This document shows, piece after piece, positions 10,388-20,235 of a stretch of 64,000 bases of DNA; position 1 is the first letter of the stretch, and each line of letters starts with the position of its first letter. The position numbers were made by a program, and so were the translations under genes. Origin of the DNA: Arion vulgaris. Its lineage: Eukaryota; Mollusca; Gastropoda; Stylommatophora; Arionidae. Where the stretch lies: positions 8,260,171 through 8,324,170 of the forward strand of contig CM036775.1 of NCBI GenBank assembly GCA_020796225.1. Reading direction: 5' to 3'. Below the pieces are notes generated by a model. The model had not been told where the DNA came from. It ran no database searches and was given only the letters and a program-made list of their open reading frames with translations.

Positions 10388-10575
10388 GAGATGATGTGTT
10401 TGACTGGCATAGATGATCATGTTTCTCCACAACTTTTCCTTACTTCTAGTAATTGTTATGTTAGAGATGATGTGTTTGACTGGCATAGGCGATCATGTTT
10501 CTCCACAACTTCTCCTTATTTCTAGTAATGGTTATGTTAGAGATGATGAATGTGACTGGCATAGGCGATCATGTC
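10388..10575 (+). repeat. Three direct repeats of about 75 bp in intron 4 of gene P
   Basis: Units begin GATGATGTGTTTGACTGGCA and contain CATGTTTCTCCACAACTT and TTATTTCTAGTAAT. Related single sequence occurs near 53500 and 62765 (GCATAGGCAATCATGTCTCT), so the unit comes from a dispersed repeat. Confidence 0.8.
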
Positions 10576-10579
10576 TCTT

Positions 10580-10676
10580 AATTGAGGTAAAGTGCAAGCC
10601 TTTCGCTCCAAAGGTACTCGTTTCATTCTCTGCAGGAGCGATCAGAAAATTTTTCCAGAGGTGCCTGGTCTCAATG
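10580..10676 (+). mobile_element. SINE-like fragment related to 43405-43510
   Basis: Aligns over about 90 bp with 43421-43510 (shared GTGCA.GCCT, CCAAAGGTACT and the ATTTTTCC/TCTCA.TGT end). It carries a cryptic AG...GTAAGT pair that mimics a 40-nt exon. Confidence 0.65.
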
Positions 10677-10680
10677 TAAG

Positions 10681-10930
10681 TAAGATCGTATTAATAGTTT
10701 TATCGGAGATGGACGATAAGACTTAGGTCCAGTATTCAAGAGTTGGAGAAGAACATCTTGGAAGGAGACATTCCAGCAAAGAGGAAGACCATGGAGAGAT
10801 GGATTCATGATGTAACGAATGGTTTCATCATGAAGGCTACAGAGGCGGAACATCTGGCCTACGAGAGAGAGAAATTCTGATGGACTGTTAGGATGGCAAA
10901 GTTCTGCTCATGACAAGCTATTTGATGATG
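10681..10930 (+). mobile_element. LINE A 3' end
   Basis: Sense-strand copy of the LINE A terminus: CAGCAAAGAGGAAGACCATG, GGCCTACGAGAGAGAGAAAT and TGGCAAAGTTCTGCTCATGA, with a TGATGATGAT tail. It supplies the true 3' end of the family. Confidence 0.8.
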
Positions 10931-11025
10931 ATCATTATATATATAGTAATCAATCAATCAATTAATTAATCAATCAATCAAATAATTAATCACTCTATGA
11001 ATCGATCAATTAATCAATCAATCAC
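10931..11025 (+). repeat. (AATC)n microsatellite
   Basis: Imperfect AATC/AATT tetranucleotide run directly before the large 12-bp array. Confidence 0.9.
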
Positions 11026-13585
11026 TCTCGATGTAAGTGAAGAAGTAAGTGAAGATGTAAGTCAAGATGTAGAAGTTTAGGAAGATGTAAGGAAGATGTA
11101 AGTGAAGATGTAAGTGAAGATGTGAAGATGTAAGTGAAGATGTAAGGAAGATGAAAGGAGTGAAGATGTGGAAGATGTAAGGATAGGGAAGATGTAAGGG
11201 AAGATGTATGAAGATGTAAGAGGAAGGAAGTGTAGGAAGATGTAGGAAGATGGTGAAGTGTAAGGGAAGATGTAAGGAAGATGTAAGTGAAGATGTAGGA
11301 AGATGTGAAGATGTAAGGAAGATGTAAGGAAGATGTAAGGAAGATGTAAGTGAAGATGTAAGGAAGATGTAAGGGGAAGATGTAAGGTAAGATGTAAGGT
11401 AAGATGTAAGGAAGATGTAAGGAAGATGTAAGTGAAGATGTAAGGAAGATGTAGGAAGATGTAAGGGAAGATGTAAGTGAAGATGTAAGGAAGATGTAAG
11501 GAAGATGTAAGTGAAGATGTAAGGGAGATGTAAGGGAAGATGTAAGTGAAGATGTAAGTGAAGATGTAATGGAAGATGTAAGTGAAGATGTAAGTGAAGA
11601 TGTAAGGGAAGATGTAAGTGAAGATGTAAGGAAGATGTAAGTGAAGATGTAAGGTAAGATGTAAGGAAGATGTAAGGTAAGATGTAAGAAGTGAAGTTTA
11701 GTAAGTGAAGATGTAAGTGAAGATGTAAGGGAAGATGTAAGGAAGATGTAAGGAAGATGTAAGTGAAGATGTAAGTGAAGATGTAATGGAATATGTAAGT
11801 GAAGATGTAAGTGAAGATGTAAGTGAAGATGAAAGGGGAATATGTAAGTGAAGATGTAAGGGAAGATGTAAGGAATATGTAAGGAAGATGTAAGTGAAGA
11901 TGTAAGTGAAGATGTAAGGGAATATGTAAGGGAAGATGTAAGTGAAGATGTAAGTGAAGATGTAATGGAAGATGTAAGTGAAGATGTAAGTGAAGATGTA
12001 AGGGAATATGTAAGGAAGATGTAAGGAAGATGTAAGGAAGATGTAAGGAAGATTTAAGTGAAGATGTAAGTGAAGATGTAAGTGAAGATGTAAGGGAAGA
12101 TGTAAGTGAAGATGTAAGTGAAGATGTAAGTGAAGATGTAAGGGAATATGTAAGGGAAGATGTAAGGGAAGATGTAAGTGAAGATGTAAGGGGAGATGTA
12201 AGTGAAGATGTAAGGGAAGATGAAAGGGAAGATGTAAGTGAAGATGTAAGTGAAGATGTAAGTGAAGATGTAAGGGAAGATGAAAGGTAAGATGTAAGGA
12301 AGATGTAAGGTAAGATGTAAGGGAAGATTAAAGGAAGATGTAAGTGAAGATGTAAGGAAGATGTAGAGTGAAGCTGTAAGGGAAGATGTAAGTGAAGATG
12401 TAAGTGAAGATGTAAGGGAAGATGTAAGGGAAGATGTAAGTGAAGATGTAAGGGAAGATGTAGGGAAGATGTAAGGAAGATGTAAGGAAGATGTAGGGAA
12501 GATGTAAGTGAAGATGTAAGTGAAGATGTAAGTGAAGCTGTAAGGGAAGATGTAAGTGAAGATGTACGGGAAGATGTAAGGGAAGATGTAAGTGAAGATG
12601 TAAGTGAAGATGTAAGTGAAGATGTAAGTGAAGATGTAAGTGAAGCTGTAAGGGAAGATGTAAGTGAAGATGAAAGGGAAGATGTAAGGGAAGATGTAAG
12701 TGAAGCTGTAAGGGAAGATGTAAGTGAAGATGTAAGTGAAGATGTGGAAGATGTAAGGAAGATGTAAGTGAATATGTAAGTGAAGATGTAAGGGAAGATG
12801 AAAGGGAAGATGTAAGGGAAGATGTAAGTGAAGATGAAAGGGGAAGATGTAAGGAAGATGTAGGTGAAGATGTAAGTGAAGATGAAAGGGAAGATGAAAG
12901 GGAAGATGAAAGGGAAGATGTAGGGAAGATGTAAGGGAAGATGTAAGGAAGATGTAAGGAAGATGTAAGTGAAGATGTAAGGGAAGATGAAAGAGAAGAT
13001 GTAAGGGAAGATGTAAGGGAAGATGTAAGGGAAGATGTAAGGGAAGATGTAAGGGAAGATGTAAGTGAAGATGAAAGGGAAGATGTAAGTGAAGATGTAA
13101 GTGAAGATGTAAGGGAAGATGTAAGGGAAGATGTAAGGGAAGATGTAAGGGAAGATGTAAGGGAAGATGTAAGGAAGATGTAAGTGAAGATGTAGTGAAG
13201 ATGTAAGTGAAGATGTAAGTGAAGATGTAAGTGAAGATGTAGGGAAGATGTAGGGAAGATGTAAGTGAAGATGTAAGGAAGATGTAAGGGAAGATGAAAG
13301 GGAAGATGTAAGGAAGATGTAGGAAGATGTAAGTGAAGATGTAAGTGAAGATGTAAGGGAAGATGTAAGGAAGATGTAAGGGAAGATGTAAGTGAAGATG
13401 TAAGGAAGATGTAAGTGAAGATGTAAGGGAAGATGTAAGGAAGATGTAAGGAAGATGTAAGGGAAGATGTAAGTGAAGATGTAAGTGAAGATGTAAGTGA
13501 AGATGTAAGGGAAGATGTAAGGAAGATGTAAGGAAGATGTAAGTGAAGATGTAAGTGAAGATGTAAGTGAAGATGTAAGGGAAGA
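11026..13585 (+). repeat. 2.5-kb minisatellite of 11-12-bp units with GTAAGT motifs
   Basis: Units GATGTAAGTGAA, GATGTAAGGGAA and GATGTAAGGAA fill about 2,560 bp, roughly 200 units or a little more judging by length. It is the largest array in the window and lies in intron 4 of gene P on the gene's strand. Most units contain GTAAGT or GTAAGG, matching the 5' splice-site consensus. All three forward frames are blocked by stops. Confidence 0.95.
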
Positions 13586-13834
13586 CTGCAGAAAAATTTT
13601 GTATATATTTGTTTATTGATGTTTTATCTTCCTTTTTCTGGGGTGTTTGGGGGATTCATTTCTTAATCATCAAATATTTTCATTTAAGGGCCGTTAATAA
13701 TGTATTTTGTGATTGTTTATGTCACGTGTGCCCTTTAGGAAGTCGGAATATCTTGGCTTTTTTTGTATCCTTTGTTTGATAAAGACCTTTTAGTTGAAAC
13801 GCTGCTGTATATTGTATTTGTACTTTGTAAAACT
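13586..13834 (+). repeat. Dispersed repeat fragment
   Basis: Contains ATAAAGACCTTTTAGTTGAA and GCTGCTGTATATTG, closely related to 17940-18040. No coding sequence is seen. It leads directly into the LINE E copy at 13835. Confidence 0.5.
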
Positions 13835-14650
13835 ATAATCTTTCAATCAAATGTGAAGTCAGTTCTGTTCTATGGCTCGGAAACATGGAGGACAACAACA
13901 AAAAACATCAGAAAACTACCGACCTTCTTAAATGGATGTTTACGTAGAATAGAGGGACAGAGATGGTATGATAAGATTATGAACGAGGAACTCAGAGAAA
14001 GAACTAGGCCAGGGGTCGGCAACCTTTTGAGACGGAAGTGCCAAAAGTTATAATTTACAAAATTTCTCAGTTTTTAAAAAGCCACTAAAATTGTTGTTTC
14101 AATATTATGGTATTTGATTAGGATTAGGTATATAAATTTGATTTTTTGATTTAAAATAAATGGCTTTAAATACGAAATAATATTTATTCATATAAAAAAT
14201 TTAAACCTTAAATAAATTATTTTAATAGATTGCTACGAGTTTTGAAAATAAAATAATATAATTATTATTTTTTGAGCATGGAACTGGAAGGCCGCAATTT
14301 GACATCGAAAGAGCCGTATCGGCTCGCGAGCCGCAGGTTGCCGACCCCTGAACTAGGCAGATACCAGTGGGAAAAGCGCTAAGGAAGAGACGCTGACGAT
14401 GGATAGGACATACATTGAGAAGACCGAACAGAAGCATTGCAAGACAGGCACTACTTTTGAACCCGCAGGGAAAGAGGAGATAGGGAAGGCCTAGACAGAC
14501 CTGGAGAAGAGGGCTGGAGGCTGATGTTAAAAGGATAGGTAAAACATGGAAGGAATTGGAAGGAATGGCAGGAGAGAGGAAGAGCTGGAAGAAGTTTGTT
14601 GAAGACTTGTGCTCCCCTCGGAGTTGAAAAGTGAAGAAAAAGAAAACTAT
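13835..14650 (+). mobile_element. LINE E fragment split by a MITE
   Basis: Two halves of a LINE E copy (13835-14009 and 14359-14650) match 5540-5950: FQSNVKSVLFYGSETWRT, NGCLRRIEGQRWYDKIM and NEELRERT before the break, and the GACGCTGACGATGGAT segment after it. The interruption is the hAT-like MITE at 14010-14350. Confidence 0.85.
14010..14350 (+). mobile_element. hAT-like MITE inside LINE E
   Basis: 341 bp with inverted ends CAGGGGTCGGCAACCT and AGGTTGCCGACCCCTG. A perfect 8-bp duplication AACTAGGC lies on both sides (14002-14009 and 14351-14358). The inside is AT-rich and non-coding. The terminal sequence is typical of hAT elements. Confidence 0.93.
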
Positions 14651-14739
14651 AATACTTTGTTATCAATCACTCTATCAATCCCTCTGTCAATCACTCTATT
14701 CTGTTACGTCAAATAACTACAAGGGTTGGCATCTTTCAT

Positions 14740-15215
14740 CTTCTTCTGGTTCTCACTAGATTGGGATTTCAGATTCTCTAATAAAGGCAGCCGTCTGCCT
14801 CAGATTATCAGCCACGCCATACAGTTTGTCTTGGACTCTAGTGTAAGTGGGCCACCTCTTTCTTCTCAAGTCTGCATACTGGGGGCAGTTCTATAGGATA
14901 TACTTCCTAAGATTTCTACTTCCCCGTTTGTGCCGACCTCTTTTCGTAGTAAGTTGTGGCCACCCTCGTGATGGTAGGTCTGACATTCTTACTGAGTGGC
15001 TAAATCTCCGAGGCAGATTGGCGACCACAGAATCCGTTATCCCATTCCTCATCGTTAGGGGTCGTTGCACCATGTTATGCGCCTTACTGCCTGGTGCATC
15101 CGTTTTCTGTAAGCATTTGTTTCGAGTTAGCATTCCCTAGCGGACACATGCATCCGATTACATCCAAACCTCCTTAGTCGCCTCTTACGACATGCGTGGC
15201 AGGTTCTACTATCTA
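14740..15215 (-). mobile_element. Type B core-SINE, antisense
   Basis: On the minus strand it ends with TTATTAGAGAATC and the CCCAATCTAGTGAGAA tail. Upstream are CTGCCCCCAGTATGCAGA and GGAATGGGATAACGGATTCT, then the core. The head is lost where a type A copy follows at about 15219. Confidence 0.85.
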
Positions 15216-15218
15216 CTC

Positions 15219-15455
15219 GTTCGTTCTTTACGACCAATTTTAATCACTCTTTGTGATATGTTTGATATTGCCAAGAACGTGTATACGTTGCACATTGGTT
15301 TGGTAGGTTCCTAAACGCATAGACTTCTACACATTTAGGACATGTGCATCTGATTTCAATCAAACCTCCTTAGCCGCCTCTTACGACATGCGTGGCAGGT
15401 AACAGTGGTTATATTCTTTACACCGCAAATTTGGGCCCTGGTAACCACTCGGGCG
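15219..15455 (-). mobile_element. Type A core-SINE, antisense
   Basis: Reads, on the minus strand, from the head GGTTACCAGGGCCC through the core and AGAAGTCTATGCGTTTAGGA to ATCACAAAGAGTGATTAAAA. Nearly full length, in intron 4 of gene P. Confidence 0.85.
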
Positions 15456-15554
15456 ATCTTTCATCTAAATCTCAGTAAAAGTTTTCATAAACAAAAACGG
15501 ATAAAGTCAATTGTAACCTCATCATATTTGTTCTTCTTCATCTTGTACCAACAG

Positions 15555-15634
15555 CAAACATTGATAGCAGGACCTGTGCTCTACATTTGGGTCAAGGTTT
15601 TCAATATGCTGGCCTGATCGCACAAGTGGACGAT
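15555..15634 (+). CDS. Gene P exon 5, unrecognised protein
   Basis: 80 nt between ACCAACAG and GTAAGT. Two bases complete the codon left by exon 4 (G+CA, alanine), then the frame reads NIDSRTCALHLGQGFQYA and GLIAQVDD, ending in phase 0. The other two frames contain stops, so only the frame predicted from exon 4 is open. Confidence 0.65.
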
Positions 15635-15664
15635 GTAAGTTTTCTTAACTTTGGTAATATCTTC

Positions 15665-16620
15665 AATATTTAGTTGCTCTGTAGTTCTCATTACCTTTCA
15701 ACTCATTCAATTCTCATTACTACAGACTTAAGTCATACCCATTCATTATTACAGCCACACTCATACCCATTCATTATTACAGCCACACCTCAAACCATTC
15801 ATTATTACAGCCACACCTCATACCCATTCATTATTACAGCCACACCTCATACCCCATTCATTTACAGCCACACCTCATACCCCATTCATTATTACAGCCA
15901 CACCTCATACCCCATTCATTATTACAGCCCACCTCATACCCATTCATTATTACAGTCACACCTCATACCCCATTTATTATTACAGCCACACCTCATACCC
16001 CATTCATTATTACAGCCACACCTCAAACCCCATTCATTATTACAGCCACACCTCATACCCATTCATTATTACAGCCACACTCATACCCATTCATTATTAC
16101 AGCCACACCTCATACCCCATTCATTATTACAGCCACACCGCATACCCCATTCATTACTAGTCTTAAGTCATACCCCATTCATTATTACAGCCACACCTCA
16201 TACCCCATTCATTATTACAGCCACACCTCATACCCCATTCATTATTACAGTCACACCTCATACCCCATTCATTATTACAGCCACACCTCATACCCCATTC
16301 ATTATTACAGCCACACCTCATACCCCATTCATTATTACCACCACACCGCATACTTCATTCATTATTACAGCCAAACCTCATACCCCATTTATTATTACAG
16401 CCACACCTCATACCTCATTCATTATTACAGCCACACCTCATACCTCATTTATTATTACAGCCACACGCATACCTCATTCATTACTAGTCTTAAGTCATAC
16501 CCATTCATTATTACAGCCACACTCATACTCATTCATTATTACAGCACACACTGCATACTCTATTCATTATTACAGCCACACTCATACCCATTCATTATTA
16601 CACACACTCATTCATTATTA
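15665..16620 (+). repeat. 31-bp minisatellite with acceptor-like units, about 30 copies
   Basis: Units of the form CATTCATTATTACAGCCACA plus CCTCATACCCC. It fills most of intron 5 of gene P, in sense orientation; each unit carries TTATTACAG, an acceptor-like motif. A long open frame on each strand comes from the repeat and is not a gene. Confidence 0.95.
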
Positions 16621-17001
16621 TATCATAGCCCTTCCCATTACTATTACTACAGCTAATACCCCTTTAATTATTGCAGCTTCACATTATACCAGAACTCATT
16701 ACTACCATCTCTTTGCTTATAATGTCATCATCTCCTGCATCCTTTACTAATCTATTCACTAACTTTATCTTTTTATTCCTACTAATAGTTCCAAGTTTGG
16801 CGATGCAACCCAAGACCATGAGACAAGCAACCACCACAAGAGCATACCAAGGTATTGTGACAGCACAAGAGCATACCAAGGTATTGTGACAACACAAGAG
16901 CATATCAAAGTCATTTGGATTTAACATATGCCATCGAGAAATATTGTTAATAAAGAGATAAAAACTATATCTATTCTTATCTTATTTTTTACTGTTCCTA
17001 G
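16621..17001 (+). other. Rest of intron 5 of gene P
   Basis: Ends the array and then holds a tandem duplication of about 28 bp (AAGAGCATACCAAGGTATTG, at about 16839 and 16867). Nothing else is recognised before the TTCCTAG acceptor at 17001. Confidence 0.5.
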
Positions 17002-17037
17002 CGGAGCATAGGGTTTCAACTTATCACCAACATTCAT
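17002..17037 (+). CDS. Gene P exon 6 (candidate), unrecognised protein
   Basis: A 36-nt phase 0-0 exon between TACTGTTCCTAG and GTAAGT, reading RSIGFQLITNIH. Borders and phase fit exon 5, but the exon is very short and its sequence recurs, decayed, in three tandem copies at 17685-17880, so it could itself be part of a repeat. No later exon or stop was found. Confidence 0.4.
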
Positions 17038-17084
17038 GTAAGTTTATTTCAGTGTAACTATGGTGATCTCTATTTAAGTCATGT

Positions 17085-17300
17085 TCTTAGATCAAGCGAA
17101 AAGAGACTAAATCGACAAGTCCTTATGTGGTCACCAGTTGGGAAAGAAACGCGAAGACCAAAGACCACTCTTGAAGAACCATCCAACAAGAAAGTAAACT
17201 ATTGGGATGTAAAACCATACAAGATCTCAACTGCTAGCAAAGAACCGTATCACATGGAGATCTAAAACCTCTGCCCTATATGCCGCTTTGCACGAAAGGA
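17085..17300 (+). mobile_element. LINE 3' end, decayed
   Basis: Broken frames give GHQLGKKR, RPLLKNHPT, LLAKNRITWRSK and TSALYAALHERNK. This resembles the C-terminal GRPKxTWRR...AxDRxxWRxxVxALCxR segment of RTE-like LINE proteins. Confidence 0.55.
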
Positions 17301-17329
17301 ACAAACTAACTAAACTATGGTGATCTCTA

Positions 17330-17690
17330 TGGTGAAGTTATCAAGACGTTTCCCTGTCGTTCTGAAGGTTGTGTTTGAATCTGAAATTAGCAACATGTGA
17401 AATTAGCAACATGTGAAATTAGCAACATGTGAAATTAGCAGCATGTGAAATTAGCAGCATGTGAAATTAGCAGCATGTGAAATTAGCAGCATGTGAAATT
17501 AGCAGCATGTGAAATTAGCAACATTTGTTCATGAGATCCCTAGGATTGTTACTGGAGTTACGGAGTTCATGTTTTCTGCAACACTCTCGGTAGATGGTGC
17601 ACCATTTCTGCCGACAGGGACGGAACCGTATGGGGAAACCCGGTGTAATGAGGTCAATCCTGCGGCTTTAGACCCCATTTTTTAGTGTAG
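17330..17690 (+). mobile_element. T1 tRNA-like SINE with an internal 17-bp minisatellite
   Basis: The head (about 17330-17377) and body (17524-17690, with CTACGGAGTT-like, CTCTCGGTAGATGGTGCACC and GGGGAAACCCGGTGTAATGA) match T1 copies at 20235-20470, 57965-58180 and, antisense, 41717-41945. Between them 17378-17523 is about eight copies of GTGAAATTAGCAACAT and variants, absent from the other copies. Confidence 0.85.
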
Positions 17691-17880
17691 CTGGTGGAGC
17701 ATAGGAATTCAACATATCACTGATATTTGTGTTCGTTGTTCATGTCAGTGAAGCTGGTGGAGCATAGGGTTGCAACTTATCTCTGACATTTGTGTTCGTT
17801 GTTTATGTCAGTGTAGCTGGTGGAGCATAGGGCTTCAACTTATCACTGATATTTGTGTTCGTTCTTCATGTCAGACAAGA
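17685..17880 (+). repeat. Three tandem copies related to gene P exon 6
   Basis: Three units of about 65 bp, each starting near AGCTGGTGGAGCATAGG, followed by a TTCAACTTATCACTGATATT-like run. Exon 6 at 17002-17037 and its flanks share GGAGCATAGGGTTTCAACTT. The copies lack the GTAAGT donor. Confidence 0.75.
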
Positions 17881-18510
17881 ATGCCCTGGTTAGGATGTTT
17901 TGTAGTAATCTATATATAGTGTACTGTGAAAGAAGTGAAATTTGTCACTCCTGTTGTATCCTTGCTTGATAAAGGCCTTTTGGTTGAAACATTGCTGTGT
18001 ATTGTTATTGTTTTTGTAAAACTACAGTACTTTGTTATTACCTGCTTCATCATTGTTATATAGTTTTACTGTAGTCTTCTCTTATATCGATAATGGTATA
18101 GACTATCACAGAGAGCCACACAGAAAAAGTATACAGTACAGAGCAAGACCACAAAGATGGAATGCGGCAATAAAAACATCCTTAAGAAAATGAACAACCA
18201 CACACAAGATCACTACATCCCCGCTTCCCTTCAACATTTCTATAAAAGTAAATGGTGGAAGAAAAGAAGTTCATATCAGTGTAGCGAATGGACAACTTTT
18301 GATGTCCTATGCTCCATGAAGAGCGGAGAGAAGTCGAAAAGTCTGTCTAAATTCTCATCCCAAACATGTCCTGGACAGCTCATCATCATCAGACTTTGTC
18401 ATGTCTGAGGCACAGACAAAAATGCCCCACATCTTGTGACTTTTTTTCTACCTCAAACTTTATCCTACGCATGTTTTTGAGCTCTGCTTTTTCATCTTCT
18501 TCGAATGCTC
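17881..18510 (+). other. Repeat debris, no gene
   Basis: 17910-18040 matches the fragment at 13750-13830. 18090-18210 resembles 26140-26240 (CACACAGAAAAAGTATACAG, AAGATGGAATGC), a decayed LINE tail. Nothing codes. Confidence 0.45.
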
Positions 18511-18720
18511 CATAATGACCACTCTTTGTGATTTGTATGTGATCTGAGCCTAAGAGCGATTGCACATTCTGCCAGTTATGCATCTAGAAAAGACCAGCAC
18601 ATCCGATTTCTCTACGTTTTTATTTATTAGGGTAGCTTTCATATGCCTCTACCTCAGTCACCTCTTACCTTGTACGTCACAGCAGTACTATTCTCTGCTC
18701 CTTGTCACGGTAACACACAG
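18510..18720 (-). mobile_element. Type C core-SINE, antisense, degraded
   Basis: CCACTCTTTGTGATTTGTAT, GAGCGATTGCACATTCTGCC and TATTAGGGTAGCTT are the antisense of type C tail and body. The core is only partly kept. Confidence 0.7.
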
Positions 18721-18839
18721 GCAACAAAATCAACAAATTTACAAATATTTGTTTATTTACAAATTTTATTTTCATAAATTGACATCTTCAATCTTCCACC
18801 AATAAAATTGCAGACGGAACAAAAATACAAAATAAAAGA

Positions 18840-19965
18840 AGCTGGGAGGTATTTGATTCTAGTTTGTTAACGGAAGTGGTGTAACTGTACTTAGAGAAGA
18901 CCTATAGGTGCAGAGTCTCTCACAGTGTTAACAGAAGTGGTATAACTGTACTTAGAGTAGACCTATAGGTGTCGAGTCTCTCACATCGCTAACAGAAGTG
19001 GCATAACTGTACTTAGAGTACACCTATGGGTGCCGAGTCTCTTACATCGCTAACAGAAGTGGCATAACTGTACTTAGAGTAGACCTATGGGTGCCGAGTC
19101 TCTCACATCGCTAACAGAAGTGGCGTAACTGTACTTAGAGTAGACCTATGGGTGTCAGTCTCTCACATCACTAACGGAAGTGGCATAACTGTACTTAGAG
19201 TACACCTATGGGTGCCGCGTCTCTCACATCGCTAACAGAAGTGGCGTAACTGTACTTAGAGTAGACCTATGGGTGTCGAGTCTCTCACATCACTAACGGA
19301 AGTGGTGTAACTGTACTTAGAGTAGACCTATGGGTGTCGAGTCTCTCACATCGCTAACGGAAGTGGTGTAACTGTACTTAGAGTAGACCTATGGGTGTCG
19401 AGTCTCTCACATCGCTAACGGAAGTGGTGTAACTGTACTTAGAGTAGACCTATGGGTGTCGAGTCTCTCACATCACTAACGGAAGTGGCGTAACTGTACT
19501 TAGAGTAGACCTATGGGTGTCGAGTCTCTCACATCGCTAACAGAAGTGGCGTAACTGTACTTAGAGTAGACCTATAGGTGTCGAGTCTCTCACAGTGTTA
19601 ACAGAAGTGGTAATACACTAAACAGAAAAGCACAGACCAGTCTTCAGACTTAAAACGGGACACTGCAGTCTCAGAGCATACCTCCATAGAATTAGTCTCC
19701 TGCACAGGCTGCCTGCACCTGTGGAGCATCAACGCAGTCCCCAGAGCACATCCTGCAAGACTGCCCCAGTCTGAGCAGTGTGGGAATGGAGATCTGGCCA
19801 ACAGAAACAACCCTACAAGACAAACTATGGGGGACTGGTGAAGACCTCAAGCACACCACCCTGTTTATGACATATAATGGAGTAGTGGCATAGCAGAAGT
19901 TGATCGAAGAAAAAGAACAGAAGTGATGTAACTGTACTAGAGTAGATAACCTATAGGTGCAGAGT
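18840..19965 (+). repeat. About 61-bp minisatellite, at least 12 units, split by a LINE B insertion
   Basis: Units contain AACAGAAGTGGCGTAACTGT, ACTTAGAGTAGACCTATGGG and TGTCGAGTCTCTCACATCGC. The array resumes at 19916 after a LINE B insertion, with the partial repeat AACAGAAGTG on both sides. Confidence 0.9.
19611..19911 (+). mobile_element. LINE B 3' fragment inserted in a minisatellite
   Basis: Matches 59706-59978 (GGGACACTGCAG, CTGCACCTGTGGAGCA, CACATCCTGCAAGACTGCCC). The peptide on the plus strand is the CTCG...ILQDCPSL tail of LINE B, broken by small indels. AACAGAAGTG before and after is a likely target-site duplication. Confidence 0.75.
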
Positions 19966-20049
19966 CTCTCACAGCAGATGGTAAAGTGTATACATGATGA
20001 AAGTTTCTGTAGCACACTAGTTATACACATGTGGATCATATACACTTTC

Positions 20050-20235
20050 ATTGATCCCTGCTGAGTCCAGCCACACATGACTCTTCAATCTTCTCATGAG
20101 TGCTGACTCAAGCCACACATGACTCAACAATCCTCTCATGGGTCCTTGCTGACTCAAGCCACACGTGACTCAACAATCCTCTCATGGGTCCTTGCTAACT
20201 GAAGTCACACATGACTTATGAGTCTTCTCATAGAG
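20050..20235 (+). repeat. About 45-bp tandem repeat, four units
   Basis: Units contain GACTCAAGCCACACATGACT and CTCTCATGGGTCCTTGCT. The last units are decayed and run into a T1 SINE. Confidence 0.85.

Larger units (their letters stand above)
2728..17037 (+). other. Gene P: unrecognised spliced gene, six candidate exons
   Basis: Six candidate exons with AG and GT borders lie in order on the plus strand: 2728-2831, 3923-4114, 5094-5159, 10263-10374, 15555-15634 and 17002-17037. Phases agree at every junction (0, 0, 0, 1, 0) and the joined frame of about 196 codons has no stop. The predicted fragment mixes hydrophobic and polar segments, with few charged runs, and looks like a folded domain. 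I do not recognise the family. No start or stop codon was found, so it continues at both ends. Several introns hold large tandem arrays. Phase agreement over five junctions is the main support; exon 6 is the weakest. Confidence 0.6.

Noticed and set aside
10636..10675. A 40-nt exon-like segment (GAGCGATCAG to TCTCAAT, donor GTAAGTAAG) in intron 4 of gene P
   Set aside because: It lies inside a SINE-like fragment shared with 43421-43510, and including it would shift exon 5 out of its only open frame when exon 4 is read in the frame required by exon 3.
11026..13585. CRISPR-like array
   Set aside because: The units are contiguous with no spacers and the genome is eukaryotic; this is a plain minisatellite.
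14847..15140. Conserved open frame on the plus strand that recurs at 49762-50121 and 62389-62610
   Set aside because: It is the antisense reading of type B SINE copies; recurrence reflects the SINE, not a gene family.
15674..16750. A 358-codon open frame rich in His, Ile, Thr and Tyr
   Set aside because: It is produced entirely by the 31-bp satellite; unit length variation and open frames on the opposite strand show no coding constraint.
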